DNA of 39,305 nucleotides from an uncultured Lachnospiraceae bacterium. GTDB taxonomy: Bacteria > Bacillota > Clostridia > Lachnospirales > Lachnospiraceae. A program made the translations under genes and the position numbers. The stretch lies in the NCBI GenBank assembly GCA_910587295.1, contig CAJULP010000051.1, forward strand, positions 1 to 39,305, in the 5' to 3' direction. Of the stretch, positions 29,307-38,798 are shown in pieces. Each line of letters begins with the position of its first letter. Within the stretch, counting starts at the first letter, position 1. A model generated the notes under the pieces. That model saw nothing but the letters and a program-made list of their open reading frames with translations. It ran no database searches and had not been told where the DNA came from.

Positions 29307-31223
29307 TCATCGCTCCGGCAGCCACACCCGCATCTGCCCAATCCCCCGGTTTCCCCACGTATAGTAGGGAACCGCCGTAATCGTACAGGCCGTCCGCTCC
29401 GGCTTTTCGTAAGCATAAAGGGCATCCGTCCGACGGGTCTTATAACCACTTGCCCTTAACATGACCGTTCCGTTTAAAAGCTCCGGCTCAAATTCCCCTG
29501 CCTTCACTTCCCCGTCTTCCGCATAAGCCAGGGAAAGCACATCCCCTTCATTATCCACAGCTTCCACGCAGTATACCAAAGGACCCCTTTGCAGGGCCGC
29601 ACACCCACTGTCATTGGCAACGATAGAAGAAGCATACACCTTTTTCACCCGTTCGTCCAGTGTAATTTCTATCACGTCGCCGGCTTTGATCCCATCCAGG
29701 TACCAGTACCCTTTTTTCTCACAGTTCTCCTGCGCTTTGCCATTTACACAGATCTGGAATTTTTCCGTACTCCAATCCGGCCTGCGCACTGCCACTTTGC
29801 CACTGCCTTCCAGAATCCGGTAGGAAACCTGGAATCCATACGGGTATTTCGTCTCACAGTGAAAAACCAGCCCGTTAGCAAAGGAGACTTTCCCTTCCGC
29901 AAACAGGTGTATAAACGCTGTATCCTCATTTTCCCCGTAAGCATACTTCCCGATAGAAGTTAAACACCTTGCCACGTTAGGCGGGCAGCAGGCGCAGGCA
30001 TACCAGCCCGGTCTTTGGGGAAGGTCATGCTTGTGGGTTACCGCTTCCCCGGAAATCCCCGGGATCACTTCCAGCGGGTTCACATAAAAGAACCGCTTGC
30101 CGTCAAGCTGCATCCCAGCCAGCACGGTGTTATAAAACGCCCGCTCCATCACATCTCCATAGCGGGAATCCACTTCCGCTTCCAGCATTCTGGACGCAAA
30201 AAACATCAGTCCGATGGAAGCGCAGGTTTCCGCATATGCTGTGTCATTTGGGAGGTTGTAATCAACCGTAAAGGCTTCCCCGATTCCGGTAGAGCCAATC
30301 CCGCCGGTCACATACATCCTTTTATCCGTAATACTTTCAAACAACCGCCTGCAGGCCGCAAGAAGCTCTTCATCTTCTGTTTCCGATGCAAGGTCCGCCA
30401 TCCCGGTATAAAGATACACCGCACGGACACTGTGGCCTGTGGCGTCCTTCTGCTCCCGGACCGGTTTTCCTGACTGTTGGTAATCGTCATCTTTGGCATC
30501 ATTTCCCCATACCGTCCAGTTTCTGTCTGCCGCCTCTTTCCTGAAAAAGTCCTGATCCACGCCCCGGACGTCAATAAAGTGCTTTGCAAGGTCAAGGCAT
30601 TTCCTGTCTCCGGTGACACGGTACATTTTAAGCAGGGCAAGTTCCACTTCCGGATGCCCGGGATAACCTTCTTTTCCTTCCGTCACAAATTTCCGGTAAA
30701 TATGTTCCGCATTTTTTTGCATGACCTTCAGCAGCTTATCTTTCCCGGTGGTCTCATAGTAAGCAGCCGCAGCCTCCATCATATGGCCCGCACAGTAAAG
30801 CTCATGGCCCTCCAAAAGGTTGGTCCAGCGCTTTTCTTTATCCTTGATGGTATAATAGGTATTCAAATAGCCGTCCGTATCCTGGGCTGCCGCAATCTTA
30901 TCGATCAGCCCATCCACATCCTCCTCCAGCTTAGGATCAGGAAAAACCGCCAAGGAATAGGCTGCCGCTTCAATCCACTTCGCCGCATCGCTGTCCTGGA
31001 ATACCATGCCGTAAAACCCGTCTCCCACATCCTCACCATGAACGGCCTTTGCCGCGTTTTCAAAATTGGCAGCTACATGGCTTTTTTCCACGCCTTCCAC
31101 CTGGTCGTTTAAAACCGCATACTGATAAGGGATCGCCACATCCCGGATCAGCTTTTGATAATCATAAATAAACCCTTTCCTGCTCTCAAAGCTCTTAACG
31201 TCTATCTGTCTTTGTACTTTCAT
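29307..31223 (-). CDS. GH127 beta-L-arabinofuranosidase
   Basis: A 638-residue glycoside hydrolase of family 127 (formerly DUF1680), whose founder HypBA1 of Bifidobacterium releases L-arabinose from beta-1,2 chains on plant hydroxyproline-rich proteins. The catalytic zinc-cysteine site is visible: E332 and C334 (AYAETCAS), C412 and C413 (CACCPPN), and the acid/base candidate E316 (STGIGEAFT), matching E338, C340, C417, C418 and E322 of HypBA1. No signal peptide, so it acts inside the cell on imported oligosaccharides. The ATG at 31223 has GGAGG 6 bases upstream. It is divergent from an AraC regulator. Confidence 0.95.
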   Translation of the reverse strand: MKVQRQIDVKSFESRKGFIYDYQKLIRDVAIPYQYAVLNDQVEGVEKSHVAANFENAAKAVHGEDVGDGFYGMVFQDSDAAKWIEAAAYSLAVFPDPKLEEDVDGLIDKIAAAQDTDGYLNTYYTIKDKEKRWTNLLEGHELYCAGHMMEAAAAYYETTGKDKLLKVMQKNAEHIYRKFVTEGKEGYPGHPEVELALLKMYRVTGDRKCLDLAKHFIDVRGVDQDFFRKEAADRNWTVWGNDAKDDDYQQSGKPVREQKDATGHSVRAVYLYTGMADLASETEDEELLAACRRLFESITDKRMYVTGGIGSTGIGEAFTVDYNLPNDTAYAETCASIGLMFFASRMLEAEVDSRYGDVMERAFYNTVLAGMQLDGKRFFYVNPLEVIPGISGEAVTHKHDLPQRPGWYACACCPPNVARCLTSIGKYAYGENEDTAFIHLFAEGKVSFANGLVFHCETKYPYGFQVSYRILEGSGKVAVRRPDWSTEKFQICVNGKAQENCEKKGYWYLDGIKAGDVIEITLDERVKKVYASSIVANDSGCAALQRGPLVYCVEAVDNEGDVLSLAYAEDGEVKAGEFEPELLNGTVMLRASGYKTRRTDALYAYEKPERTACTITAVPYYTWGNRGIGQMRVWLPER

Positions 31224-31321
31224 GAAAACCTCCATATTGAATTGTGATGTTATATGCATTATAATCTTTTTGTTAGAGGGAAAAAATAGATTTTATTCTG
31301 TTTTATATGGAGAATATTCTG

Positions 31322-32176
31322 ATGAACGAGATTATGATAGATACCTGTACTTTACCTGCCGCTCTTTCCGGCGCTTATCAGGTCGCTTCCGCTCCTTTTA
31401 TCCATGCGGACCGCACCGCCAATTTCCATGTGCTGATCTATGTAACGGAAGGGCACATCAGCGTTACGGAAGAAGATACCGATTATCTGATTCAAAAAGA
31501 AGAACTGCTTTTTTTAAAAAGCGGCCTGCACCACTATGGAAAATCCCTGATCCCCCAGGGCACCGCATGGTATTTTATCCATTTCCGCACCCAGGAGCCT
31601 CATTTATCCTGCCAGCCGTTCCAGATCCGGCACGAACCCGGCAACCAGGGGCTCATTTCCACGGATGCCTCCTATTTGCTTCCCTTGCCCAAGCACATTT
31701 CTGTTCCCGAACACTCACGGACCGCAAAGATGATCATCCAGTATATCAACTACATCAATTCCACCGACCCCTTACGCCGGTGGAATTTAAACCCGAAGTT
31801 GTTTGAACTGCTCTCAGAGTGTGCTTTCCACGCCCGCCACGCTCTCCCTGAGACAGAATCTTTGTCTGACCAGATCTGCCGCTTTTTAGGAGAACAGGTA
31901 CAAACTCCCTTTTCCTCCACCCTTTTAGAAACGCAGTTCCATTTAAGCTATAAGCATATGGCGGCCTGCTTTAAAAAATCCACGGGAATGTCCATGCAGG
32001 CTTACCACACCCGGCTGAAAATGAACCTGGCATGTAAGCTTCTGCGCTCCACCCTTCTTTCTGTCAAAGAGATCAGCCTGCAGCTTGGCTATCAGGACAT
32101 GCTGTATTTCAGCAGGGTTTTCCATGCCTCCATCGGGATAAGCCCAAGCAATTACCGGAAACAGGTCTGGATTTAA
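31322..32176 (+). CDS. AraC family transcription regulator
   Basis: A 284-residue regulator with an N-terminal cupin-like sugar-binding half (NFHVLIYVTEGHISVTEE, then LHHYGKSLIPQGTAWYFIHF) and a C-terminal AraC DNA-binding region (two HTH motifs, KHMAACFKKSTGMSMQAYH and VKEISLQLGYQDMLYFSRVF, ending GISPSNYRK). The ATG at 31322 is chosen because GGAG lies 9 bases upstream; the one at 31307 has no site. It is transcribed divergently from the GH127 gene and very probably activates it in response to arabinose-type sugars. Its stop is 2 bp from the stop of the next, convergent gene. Confidence 0.9.
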   Translation: MNEIMIDTCTLPAALSGAYQVASAPFIHADRTANFHVLIYVTEGHISVTEEDTDYLIQKEELLFLKSGLHHYGKSLIPQGTAWYFIHFRTQEPHLSCQPFQIRHEPGNQGLISTDASYLLPLPKHISVPEHSRTAKMIIQYINYINSTDPLRRWNLNPKLFELLSECAFHARHALPETESLSDQICRFLGEQVQTPFSSTLLETQFHLSYKHMAACFKKSTGMSMQAYHTRLKMNLACKLLRSTLLSVKEISLQLGYQDMLYFSRVFHASIGISPSNYRKQVWI

Positions 32177-32178
32177 TG

Positions 32179-34395
32179 TCAGCTGTTTCCGGAAACAGCC
32201 TTAATGTTCTTCTCCGTCATCTCCACAAACGGAATTTCCACTTTTTTTGCCCCTCCGGTGATGGAATCCTGCCATTTCTGATATTCCTTCAGATCCATCA
32301 GCTTATCTTCCTTCCCGGACGTCACCCGGTACAAAATCCCATCACCGTCCTTATCCAGGTCATCCGGGAAAGGCTTTTCATTATAATCCTTCTCATAATA
32401 CGCCTTATTCCATGCGTCCACCTCCGCAGCTAACACATATTGATCCGTATTTTTATCATACCGGTAAAAAATATGCGGCCAAAAATCTTTAATTTCGCCA
32501 GCCATCCCATGGTTATGGGACAATTCCACCCTGACCACCCCGTTGTCATAGAAAGTCTGCAACGGGTACTCCAAAAGCTCCGCCCTGACAGCTCCGGCCC
32601 CGCTGTCAAAGCCGTACACGACTCCTGACATGCCTGCCGTATAGGCAGTTGTCCACAAGATAATCAACTCCTCTTTTCCATCCCGGTCAATGTCAAATAC
32701 GGCAAACTTATTCCAGGAAAGATCCGTAATCTCATCATATCCCAGCGCAGTTCCGTCAGGAAGTGTATAGGTTTGATACAGATTTTCCAGCACGAAGCGA
32801 TATGCCTCCTTCGCCTGAAATCCCTCCGCCATCTCACTTAGCAGCTTCAGGTTCTCCTTTTCATATTCATTAAAAACCTTATCGCTGAAATCTTCCGGCT
32901 TGACGGTGGGCGTATACCAGGTGCAGCCCATAAAATAGTTATACAAATCCTGGCCTTCAAACAGATATCCATGCCGGGCATAAATTTCATTTTTCGCCAG
33001 ATAAATGACCACCAGCGGGTCATCAGATACCATCTCTCTGGTCAGGTACATGCGGTCCGACTCGTAGAGCGGTTCCATCCGGTTCGATACATCCCTCACC
33101 CCGCGCACATTCTCCCAATAATCCGTTATTTCCTCATAATAAGCACTTTTCCGGTAATACTCCATACGCTTATTCAGGTCCGCCATCATCTCTTCCTCGG
33201 ATATCCCTTCACCAAAAGTTCCATTCCCAGCTTTATAAGCGGCAAGCCCTTCATAAACCTGATCCATGCTCTCCGTATACTGGCACAAAAATGCTGACAG
33301 TTCCTGATCTATGGTAAATTCCTTTTCCCCGTTCTTTTGGGTATATGCCCTTGCCTTACGGTAAGGCTCCCCCTGGGGATTCAGATACTCCGACAGGATA
33401 AGGATGTCCTTTCTGCCATCCTCATTATAGTCCTTAAAAGCCACGGAAAGCACTTCCCTAAACTGCGTAAACCCGATCAGGATGTTGTCATCCGTCTCCC
33501 CCGGAAACTCAAAGATTTCCTCCCCATTTTCGGGAGAAAGAAGCTTAAAGCGTACATCCCCGAACATAGTCGTTCCATATTCCGGGTTTTCTGAAATATA
33601 GTCGATCGGTTCAAAAGAGGCAAAGACTACCTTCCCAAAACCGTCAAGCTCTGTCTCAAAAGACTGGTCCATGATCTGTCCTTCCAGGCCGCCCGCCCCC
33701 GCCAGCGCTTTCCCGCCAAGCAGGTTTAGCATAGCCGCCCTGTCAAGGGCATTTTCCCCACAGCTTACCTCCTTCCCCTCTGTAATCCCCAGCTCCCCGG
33801 CTATCTTCCGGTAGGACGCTTCGTCAATCTCCTTAGAAGAGCCCTCTTCATCCATCCGGTAATATTTCGTGATGCCTTCCCCCGTCCAATTACCGTCCGC
33901 GTCATTCACAGCGTCATAGCGGTAATGGCATACAGGCACAGCGCCCTCTAAAAGCACCGCTTCCCTGCTTACCTGATAGTAAGACCAGCCATATCCCCCT
34001 TCGTCGCCTCCCCCGTTCCACCTGGCAAACTGTGCCACGATACCGGTCTTTTCAAAGTATGACATCTCCACCGTAACCATGGAATCCACCATACAAAAGG
34101 CATTCCCGTCCTTGACCGTATAAATGGAATACGTTCCGTATGCGGTATCGTAAACCACCAGTTCCGGAACATCGTCCCGATCCAGATAAATCAGGGAAAA
34201 TGTATCCGCTCCTTCTTCCGTCTCCGAAACGATCCGGCCATAAATCTTTTGATAGCCGTTCCCATCAAAATCCGATTCATCGGAAGTGATGCCCTCCACC
34301 ACTACCGCCCCGTTTCTCTCATCCTCTTTGGCACCGCAGGCAGGCAGCAACAGCGCCATCACGCCTGCTATCATCATAAATAATTTTCTTTTCAT
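32179..34395 (-). CDS. Large lipoprotein with YARHG domain and EF-hand-like repeats
   Basis: A 738-residue extracellular lipoprotein; the signal peptide ends ALLLPAC with Cys20 as anchor. A YARHG domain (NEIYARHGYLF, then YFMGCTWYTPT) lies at about residues 455-490. Three FG-GAP or EF-hand-like stretches (LIYLDRDDVPELVV, FKDYNEDGRKDILIL, FDIDRDGKEELIIL) are spread along it. YARHG proteins are extracellular and of unknown function in peptidoglycan or peptidase systems. The ATG at 34395 has GGAGG 9 bases upstream. It is the third gene of the BlaI-M56 operon, so its level should follow that system. A perfect 18-bp palindrome (32182-32199) lies in its last codons. Confidence 0.75.
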   Translation of the reverse strand: MKRKLFMMIAGVMALLLPACGAKEDERNGAVVVEGITSDESDFDGNGYQKIYGRIVSETEEGADTFSLIYLDRDDVPELVVYDTAYGTYSIYTVKDGNAFCMVDSMVTVEMSYFEKTGIVAQFARWNGGGDEGGYGWSYYQVSREAVLLEGAVPVCHYRYDAVNDADGNWTGEGITKYYRMDEEGSSKEIDEASYRKIAGELGITEGKEVSCGENALDRAAMLNLLGGKALAGAGGLEGQIMDQSFETELDGFGKVVFASFEPIDYISENPEYGTTMFGDVRFKLLSPENGEEIFEFPGETDDNILIGFTQFREVLSVAFKDYNEDGRKDILILSEYLNPQGEPYRKARAYTQKNGEKEFTIDQELSAFLCQYTESMDQVYEGLAAYKAGNGTFGEGISEEEMMADLNKRMEYYRKSAYYEEITDYWENVRGVRDVSNRMEPLYESDRMYLTREMVSDDPLVVIYLAKNEIYARHGYLFEGQDLYNYFMGCTWYTPTVKPEDFSDKVFNEYEKENLKLLSEMAEGFQAKEAYRFVLENLYQTYTLPDGTALGYDEITDLSWNKFAVFDIDRDGKEELIILWTTAYTAGMSGVVYGFDSGAGAVRAELLEYPLQTFYDNGVVRVELSHNHGMAGEIKDFWPHIFYRYDKNTDQYVLAAEVDAWNKAYYEKDYNEKPFPDDLDKDGDGILYRVTSGKEDKLMDLKEYQKWQDSITGGAKKVEIPFVEMTEKNIKAVSGNS

Positions 34396-34421
34396 CTCTC
34401 CACCCCTCCGAGCTTTCCGTT

Positions 34422-36731
34422 TCAATGCACGGGAATATCAGGATATGGCCCGGCCACCATCGTAATTTCCCGCAGGCCCACATCATAACCAACCTCAAAC
34501 CAGTCGCCGTCCTGTGTCTGGATCGTCCACATATCCTCATAACGCTTTTCCACACTTTTTACCCTACAGCCATTTACCGTCGGTATCCGCTCCAAATACC
34601 AGATGATGATCTCTTCCTCCGTCATCCCCTCCATCCGGTCCGGAAAATCATGCCACAGTACCGGTGAATACCAGGCACTCCTTCCCGACGTGATATACAG
34701 GGAAGAAATGCTTTTCTCATAATTGCTCAGGTTGTATGCCGTGTCCGCCCCAAACTGCCTGTCCAGAAAAATCCGGGAATGCATGATATCCTCCGGGGTC
34801 ATCCCAAAGGCAACGCCGCCCATGTCCGTCACCTGAAAACAGGCCGCATCCACCTTTGCCCCTGTCCACCGGTACAACTCCGTAAGCGCCTGCTTTGCCA
34901 TGGCGATCAGCGTAGCGTGTAATTCCCTTCCATCCGCAATGGCAGGCAGCGCATACGGGTTTTCCGCATCTTCCACATAAACCAATTCCAAATTTTCAAA
35001 CACGGCATCCGGAGCCAAATTCTCCTCGGCATACTTCACCATATGAAGCTGATTGTTCTCGTCATAGCGGTAACAGGTCGTGGAATACCGGCCGCCTCCA
35101 TCCCTTGTTTCTTCCATGATCCATCTTTTTTCTTCGTCAATCTCCACATTGCATATCTTGGTGCTGTATTCATAGCGGCTCTCCTCCGGATTCCAAAGCA
35201 TACAATAATAAGCGATATTGGCATTTCCGATCCACCCATGGAAGCACAGGTCGTTCCATCCGTCAAAATTCAAGTCAACCGCCAAAATACCGCCATCCCT
35301 GTCCGTCGACTCTACCGCCAGCGCTTCCTGCCCCTCAGGCGTTCCCCAGTAAGCCCGGCTAATCTCCGCAGTCACGATGGTATCCACATAGGCATCCGGC
35401 TTTTGGGAATCCACCAGATAGATAGTATCCACCGTATAGAAATATTCCGCCCTATGGCCCTCACACCACAGCTCGTATTCCTTCCCGCCAATCGAAACCG
35501 GAACAATCTCTGTGTAAAACGTTGTCTCCTCCGGATCATCCGCCGATGCGGGCAGCGACTCCGGAGCGGTGTCACGTTCCGGAGCCGGTTTTGCCCCCGT
35601 ACCCTTCCGCACTTCTCCGTCCTTTCCCGCTTCCGCCTGATTTCCTGTTTCCGGCTCTTCCCGCCCTTTGGCTCTGCTTGTTCCCGTAAACGTAACGACA
35701 GCCAAAAGTACCGCCAAAACCAATACAAAAATCCGTCTGCCCGGAGTTCCAACCGGCATATTGACAATCATCCAAAGACGCTTTTTCATCTGCCTTGCGT
35801 TTCCCGACATGGTGGTCGTTATCCGCCAGCCATTTAAATATGCCCCGTTCCATGCGCTTAATGCCAGCAGGGCCTTTCCGTAATCCACACGCGCTTTATC
35901 CCCAAGCAGCTTCAGGGTCCTCTCATCACAGGCCATCTCCCCGTCCTGTCTAGCTGCCCGGGCGGCGATCCACGCCAGGGGATTAAACCAATGCAGGCAA
36001 AGGCACAGGAGCCTTACCAGCGCCCACCAATGGTCGCGCTGCCGGTAATGCATGTTTTCATGGCAAAGCGCAAAGCGGAATATCTCTTTTTCACAGACCA
36101 TATCCTCCGGCACATAGACAGCCGGGGCAGGCAGGCCAAACAAACAGGGCGTCCGGACGATTGGCGACTCATATACCGGCACCAGGGACTTAACCGGAAG
36201 CTTTTCCGCCCCGATCTTCTTCCGGCTGCGCCTAAGCTTTCTGCCATAATTCAGGTTCACCGCCAAAAAGACGCATCCGGATACCCCTGCCCCAAACATA
36301 TGGCAAAACCGGAGCGCCTTACTGATATTTATACCTTTCCCGTCCATGGAAAGGCGTTTCACGCTTCCCGCTTTTATGGCGTTTTCCCCCAAATCCGCAT
36401 TCTGCACTTCCTTTTTCCCGAAATCCGATTCCGCCGCTTCCATATTCCTTTCAATGATAAGCTCCTCCGGCGCTTTCACACGGTCATCCTGCTCATAGAT
36501 GATCTGCCCGGCGTTATGGCGGTTTCCGCCCCATAGGCTGTCCTGCCGCGGCAGAAGGTTCAAAATACTGATTGCGGTTCCCGATATTGATATCGGAAGC
36601 AGAAGCCGCAAAGCAACGACCAGCCATAAGGCATATCCCAGACAGGGCGGGATTTTCTTCTTAAAAAGCACCCTTACCAGCAATACCGATACCATAAGGC
36701 CGCTGGAAGAGATCATCCATTCAATGCTCAT
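34422..36731 (-). CDS. M56 family (BlaR1/MecR1-like) membrane metalloprotease sensor
   Basis: A 769-residue membrane protein. The N-terminal helices are followed by a zinc protease site HENMH (224-228) and a third ligand in GEMACDE (about 264-270), as in BlaR1. A last membrane helix (about 330-348) leads to a Pro/Glu-rich linker and an extracellular part of about 350 residues. That part is not the penicillin-binding domain of BlaR1 (no SxxK/KTG pattern seen); it has FG-GAP-like VDLNFDGWNDLCF and a DUF-like end. It would sense something other than a beta-lactam and cleave the BlaI repressor. It overlaps the BlaI gene by 11 bp. Confidence 0.85.
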   Translation of the reverse strand: MSIEWMISSSGLMVSVLLVRVLFKKKIPPCLGYALWLVVALRLLLPISISGTAISILNLLPRQDSLWGGNRHNAGQIIYEQDDRVKAPEELIIERNMEAAESDFGKKEVQNADLGENAIKAGSVKRLSMDGKGINISKALRFCHMFGAGVSGCVFLAVNLNYGRKLRRSRKKIGAEKLPVKSLVPVYESPIVRTPCLFGLPAPAVYVPEDMVCEKEIFRFALCHENMHYRQRDHWWALVRLLCLCLHWFNPLAWIAARAARQDGEMACDERTLKLLGDKARVDYGKALLALSAWNGAYLNGWRITTTMSGNARQMKKRLWMIVNMPVGTPGRRIFVLVLAVLLAVVTFTGTSRAKGREEPETGNQAEAGKDGEVRKGTGAKPAPERDTAPESLPASADDPEETTFYTEIVPVSIGGKEYELWCEGHRAEYFYTVDTIYLVDSQKPDAYVDTIVTAEISRAYWGTPEGQEALAVESTDRDGGILAVDLNFDGWNDLCFHGWIGNANIAYYCMLWNPEESRYEYSTKICNVEIDEEKRWIMEETRDGGGRYSTTCYRYDENNQLHMVKYAEENLAPDAVFENLELVYVEDAENPYALPAIADGRELHATLIAMAKQALTELYRWTGAKVDAACFQVTDMGGVAFGMTPEDIMHSRIFLDRQFGADTAYNLSNYEKSISSLYITSGRSAWYSPVLWHDFPDRMEGMTEEEIIIWYLERIPTVNGCRVKSVEKRYEDMWTIQTQDGDWFEVGYDVGLREITMVAGPYPDIPVH

Positions 36732-37110
36732 TTCCTTCCTCCGCCTGATCCAAAATTTTCCTCAGTTCCCTGATTTCCCCCGGGGAAAGCTTTTTCCTCT
36801 CCACAAAATTGTTTAGCAGCATACTGACGCTGCCCTGATAAACCCTGTCCAAAAAGCTTTCCGTCTCCTTTTTTACCGCATCTTCCCTGTGGATTAGGGC
36901 GGCGTAGGATTTCACTTTGCCACTGTTATCGCAGGAAACCAATCCTTTCTCCGTCATCCGCCGCAGCATGGTCAGGGTCGTGCTCCTGCTCCAGCCTTTC
37001 CTTGTTTCCATGTCGCCCACGATCTGGCTGCCCACCTTGGGGGAATCCGCCCAAAGACTTTCCAGAACATGCCACTCCGCTCCGCTCAATTCTCTCATAT
37101 CCGTTCCCAT
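36721..37110 (-). CDS. BlaI/MecI/CopY family repressor
   Basis: A 129-residue winged-helix repressor (LSGAEWHVLESLWADSP, then TRKGWSRSTTLTMLRRM and TEKGLVSCDNSGKVKSY), with a C-terminal dimerisation part ending in LDQAEEG. M56 proteases cut such repressors near Asn/Phe in the dimer domain. ATG at 37110 lies only one base after AAGGAGG, and ATG at 37098 is 13 bases away, so the start is uncertain by four codons. It heads the three-gene operon; two perfect palindromic operators lie 60-120 bp upstream. Confidence 0.9.
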   Translation of the reverse strand: MGTDMRELSGAEWHVLESLWADSPKVGSQIVGDMETRKGWSRSTTLTMLRRMTEKGLVSCDNSGKVKSYAALIHREDAVKKETESFLDRVYQGSVSMLLNNFVERKKLSPGEIRELRKILDQAEEGNEH

Positions 37111-37173
37111 GCCTCCTTACGGTTTCTATTCTGCAATGTGCACTCTGTCCATATTCTCTATGCGGCGCCGTCT

Positions 37174-37233
37174 GTTTACATTGTAAACTTTGTCCGCATG
37201 CTTATTGTACCACTGTCTGTTTACATTGTAAAC
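37174..37233 (-). promoter_or_regulatory. Two BlaI-type operators and promoter
   Basis: GTTTACATTGTAAAC occurs twice, at 37174-37188 and 37219-37233, each a perfect 15-bp palindrome; the shared block GTCTGTTTACATTGTAAAC is 19 bp and the copies are 45 bp apart. On the minus strand the far copy contains the -35 box TTTACA (37227-37232), followed by a 17-bp spacer and TACAAT (37204-37209); the near copy lies downstream of the transcription start. This is the classic double-operator layout of BlaI/MecI repression. Confidence 0.8.
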
Positions 37234-37334
37234 ATTCTTCTTACACAAAATTATCGCCACCCCCGCTTGGCCCTGTGCTATAAATATTTTAAATAACATG
37301 GAATCGAATAGAAAAATTATCGGAGGAAACCGAA

Positions 37335-37889
37335 ATGAATATTTTGGAATTGCGGGAAGTAAGCTATATTTACCGTACACAATATCAGCGGGTGGAAGCC
37401 CTGAAAGGAATCAGCCACAGCTTTGAGACCGGAAAGCTCCACGCCATTATGGGCCGTTCAGGCAGTGGTAAGACCACCTTGCTCAGCCTCATGCCGGGTC
37501 TGGATCTGCCTACCGCGGGGCAGATGCTTTTTGAAGGAACCCCCACGGCAGAGATGAATCTGGAAAGGTACCGCCGGGAAAAAGCAGCTGCCCTGATCGA
37601 GCGCATGGACCTGCCCGCCTCTGTCCTGAACCGCTTCCCCACCATGCTTTCCGGCGGAGAGCAGCCGCGGGCAGCCATTGCCCGGGCTCTGGGCATGAGA
37701 ACCAGACTGCTGCTGGCGGATGAACCCACGGGCAATCTGGACATGGCCAACGGCGAAATATTCTGGCCATTCTGGAAGGGCTGGCTCATAAAGAGGGCTG
37801 CTGCGTGGTGGTGGCCACCCATGATCCTGCCATTGGCCGCTGCCGCACTGGTCCTCACCCTGTTCGTATCCCTTGGCTGGCCCTATTAA
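37335..37889 (+). pseudogene. Decayed MacB-type ABC ATPase
   Basis: An ATPase frame of the MacB/LolD class with Walker A GRSGSGKTT and a late signature LSGGEQPRAAIARAL (QQ has become QP). Two lesions are seen. About 40 residues, including the Q-loop, are missing between LERYRREKAA and ALIERMD without loss of frame. After Walker B (LLLADEPTGNLDMANGE) the frame shifts; the H-loop VVVATHDPAIG continues in another frame at 37800-37840. The start has GGAGG upstream. It is not expected to work. Confidence 0.75.
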
Positions 37890-37934
37890 TATATATCCGG
37901 GGAATCTCAGCCCGCTTTTACCCCTTCCGCTTAT

Positions 37935-38798
37935 GTGTTGGAAGACAAGGCCATGGGGATACGCCGGCTGCCCAAGCTTTCGGCAGCGAACAGCCTTTCG
38001 GCGGCGGCGGAATTTTATTACACCGACCGGCCCCAGGTCCGGTGGCTGGAAGGCTGGAACGAGAGCTACCTTTCGGACGACGGCTATCCCTCCGTGATTG
38101 AATCCATCTACACCTGCCGATATGAGTCAAAATACCAGCCACCCGATTGCACCTATCCTGTTATCGCAGGCAGCCGTTTTTTGGAAAACAACAGTTTAAA
38201 TCTGGGGGATGTCCTGACGCTCAAGCTGTATATGGACAACAATGAAATTCTGGTGGAATGGCCTGTCAGCTTCCGAGTCGTGGGCAGCTTTATCTCCGCC
38301 GGAGCAAAGGATAACGTTTATGCGCCGCTGTCCGTGTGGTGCAGCTCAGAATGGCTGTATGGCCAGGGAGACAAGGAAATGCCGGTGCGTGACCTGGGCC
38401 GAATTCAGGACACGGACTCCTTAAAACGCAGCCTCTATTTCCGCATTCGGTTCGAGACCTGCCGTTTTACCCTGAGCTCTGCCTATCAGCTGGAGGATCT
38501 GCGCAGCTGGCTGGCGGAACAGCAATACAGTCAGGCAGGCGTCACCAACCGGAACCGGACCACTGTCCTGCTCCGGGATCAGAACTTCGTGGAGACGGCA
38601 GGAGGGCTGAACCGCTATATCAGCTTCGGCAGCATCCTCTTTCCCGTGCTGTTTCTGGTGGTGGGGCTGATGGGCTTCATAATCTCCTGGCTCATGTTGA
38701 ATAGCCGCAGGATGGAGCTGGCGATCATGCGGGGGCTGGGCGCATCCTCCTGGCGGGCATTTGCCTCCTTTTTTCTGGAGCAGGCCGGACCAACCTGA
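37935..38798 (+). pseudogene. Fragment of an FtsX/MacB-type permease
   Basis: A 287-codon frame that carries the middle of a MacB-type permease: an extracellular domain (FYYTDRPQVRWLEGWNESYL, RFLENNSLNLGDVL) followed by one long membrane helix (FGSILFPVLFLVVGLMGFII) and the FtsX loop MLNSRRMELAIMRGLGAS. The N-terminal helix is missing, and after FASFFLEQAGPT the frame stops where the last two helices should follow. It is the remains of the partner of the ATPase fragment just upstream. No function is expected. Confidence 0.7.

Noticed and set aside
30477..31112. 211-codon plus-strand frame opposite GH127
   Set aside because: Antisense shadow; GH127 motifs, start and length are fully convincing on the minus strand.
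32182..32199. Perfect palindrome GCTGTTTCCGGAAACAGC considered as bidirectional terminator between AraC and the lipoprotein gene
   Set aside because: It lies inside the last codons of the lipoprotein gene and has no U-run on the AraC side, so terminator function is not supported.
35043..35837. 264-codon plus-strand frame opposite the M56 gene
   Set aside because: Antisense shadow in GC-rich coding sequence; no ribosome site and no domain pattern.
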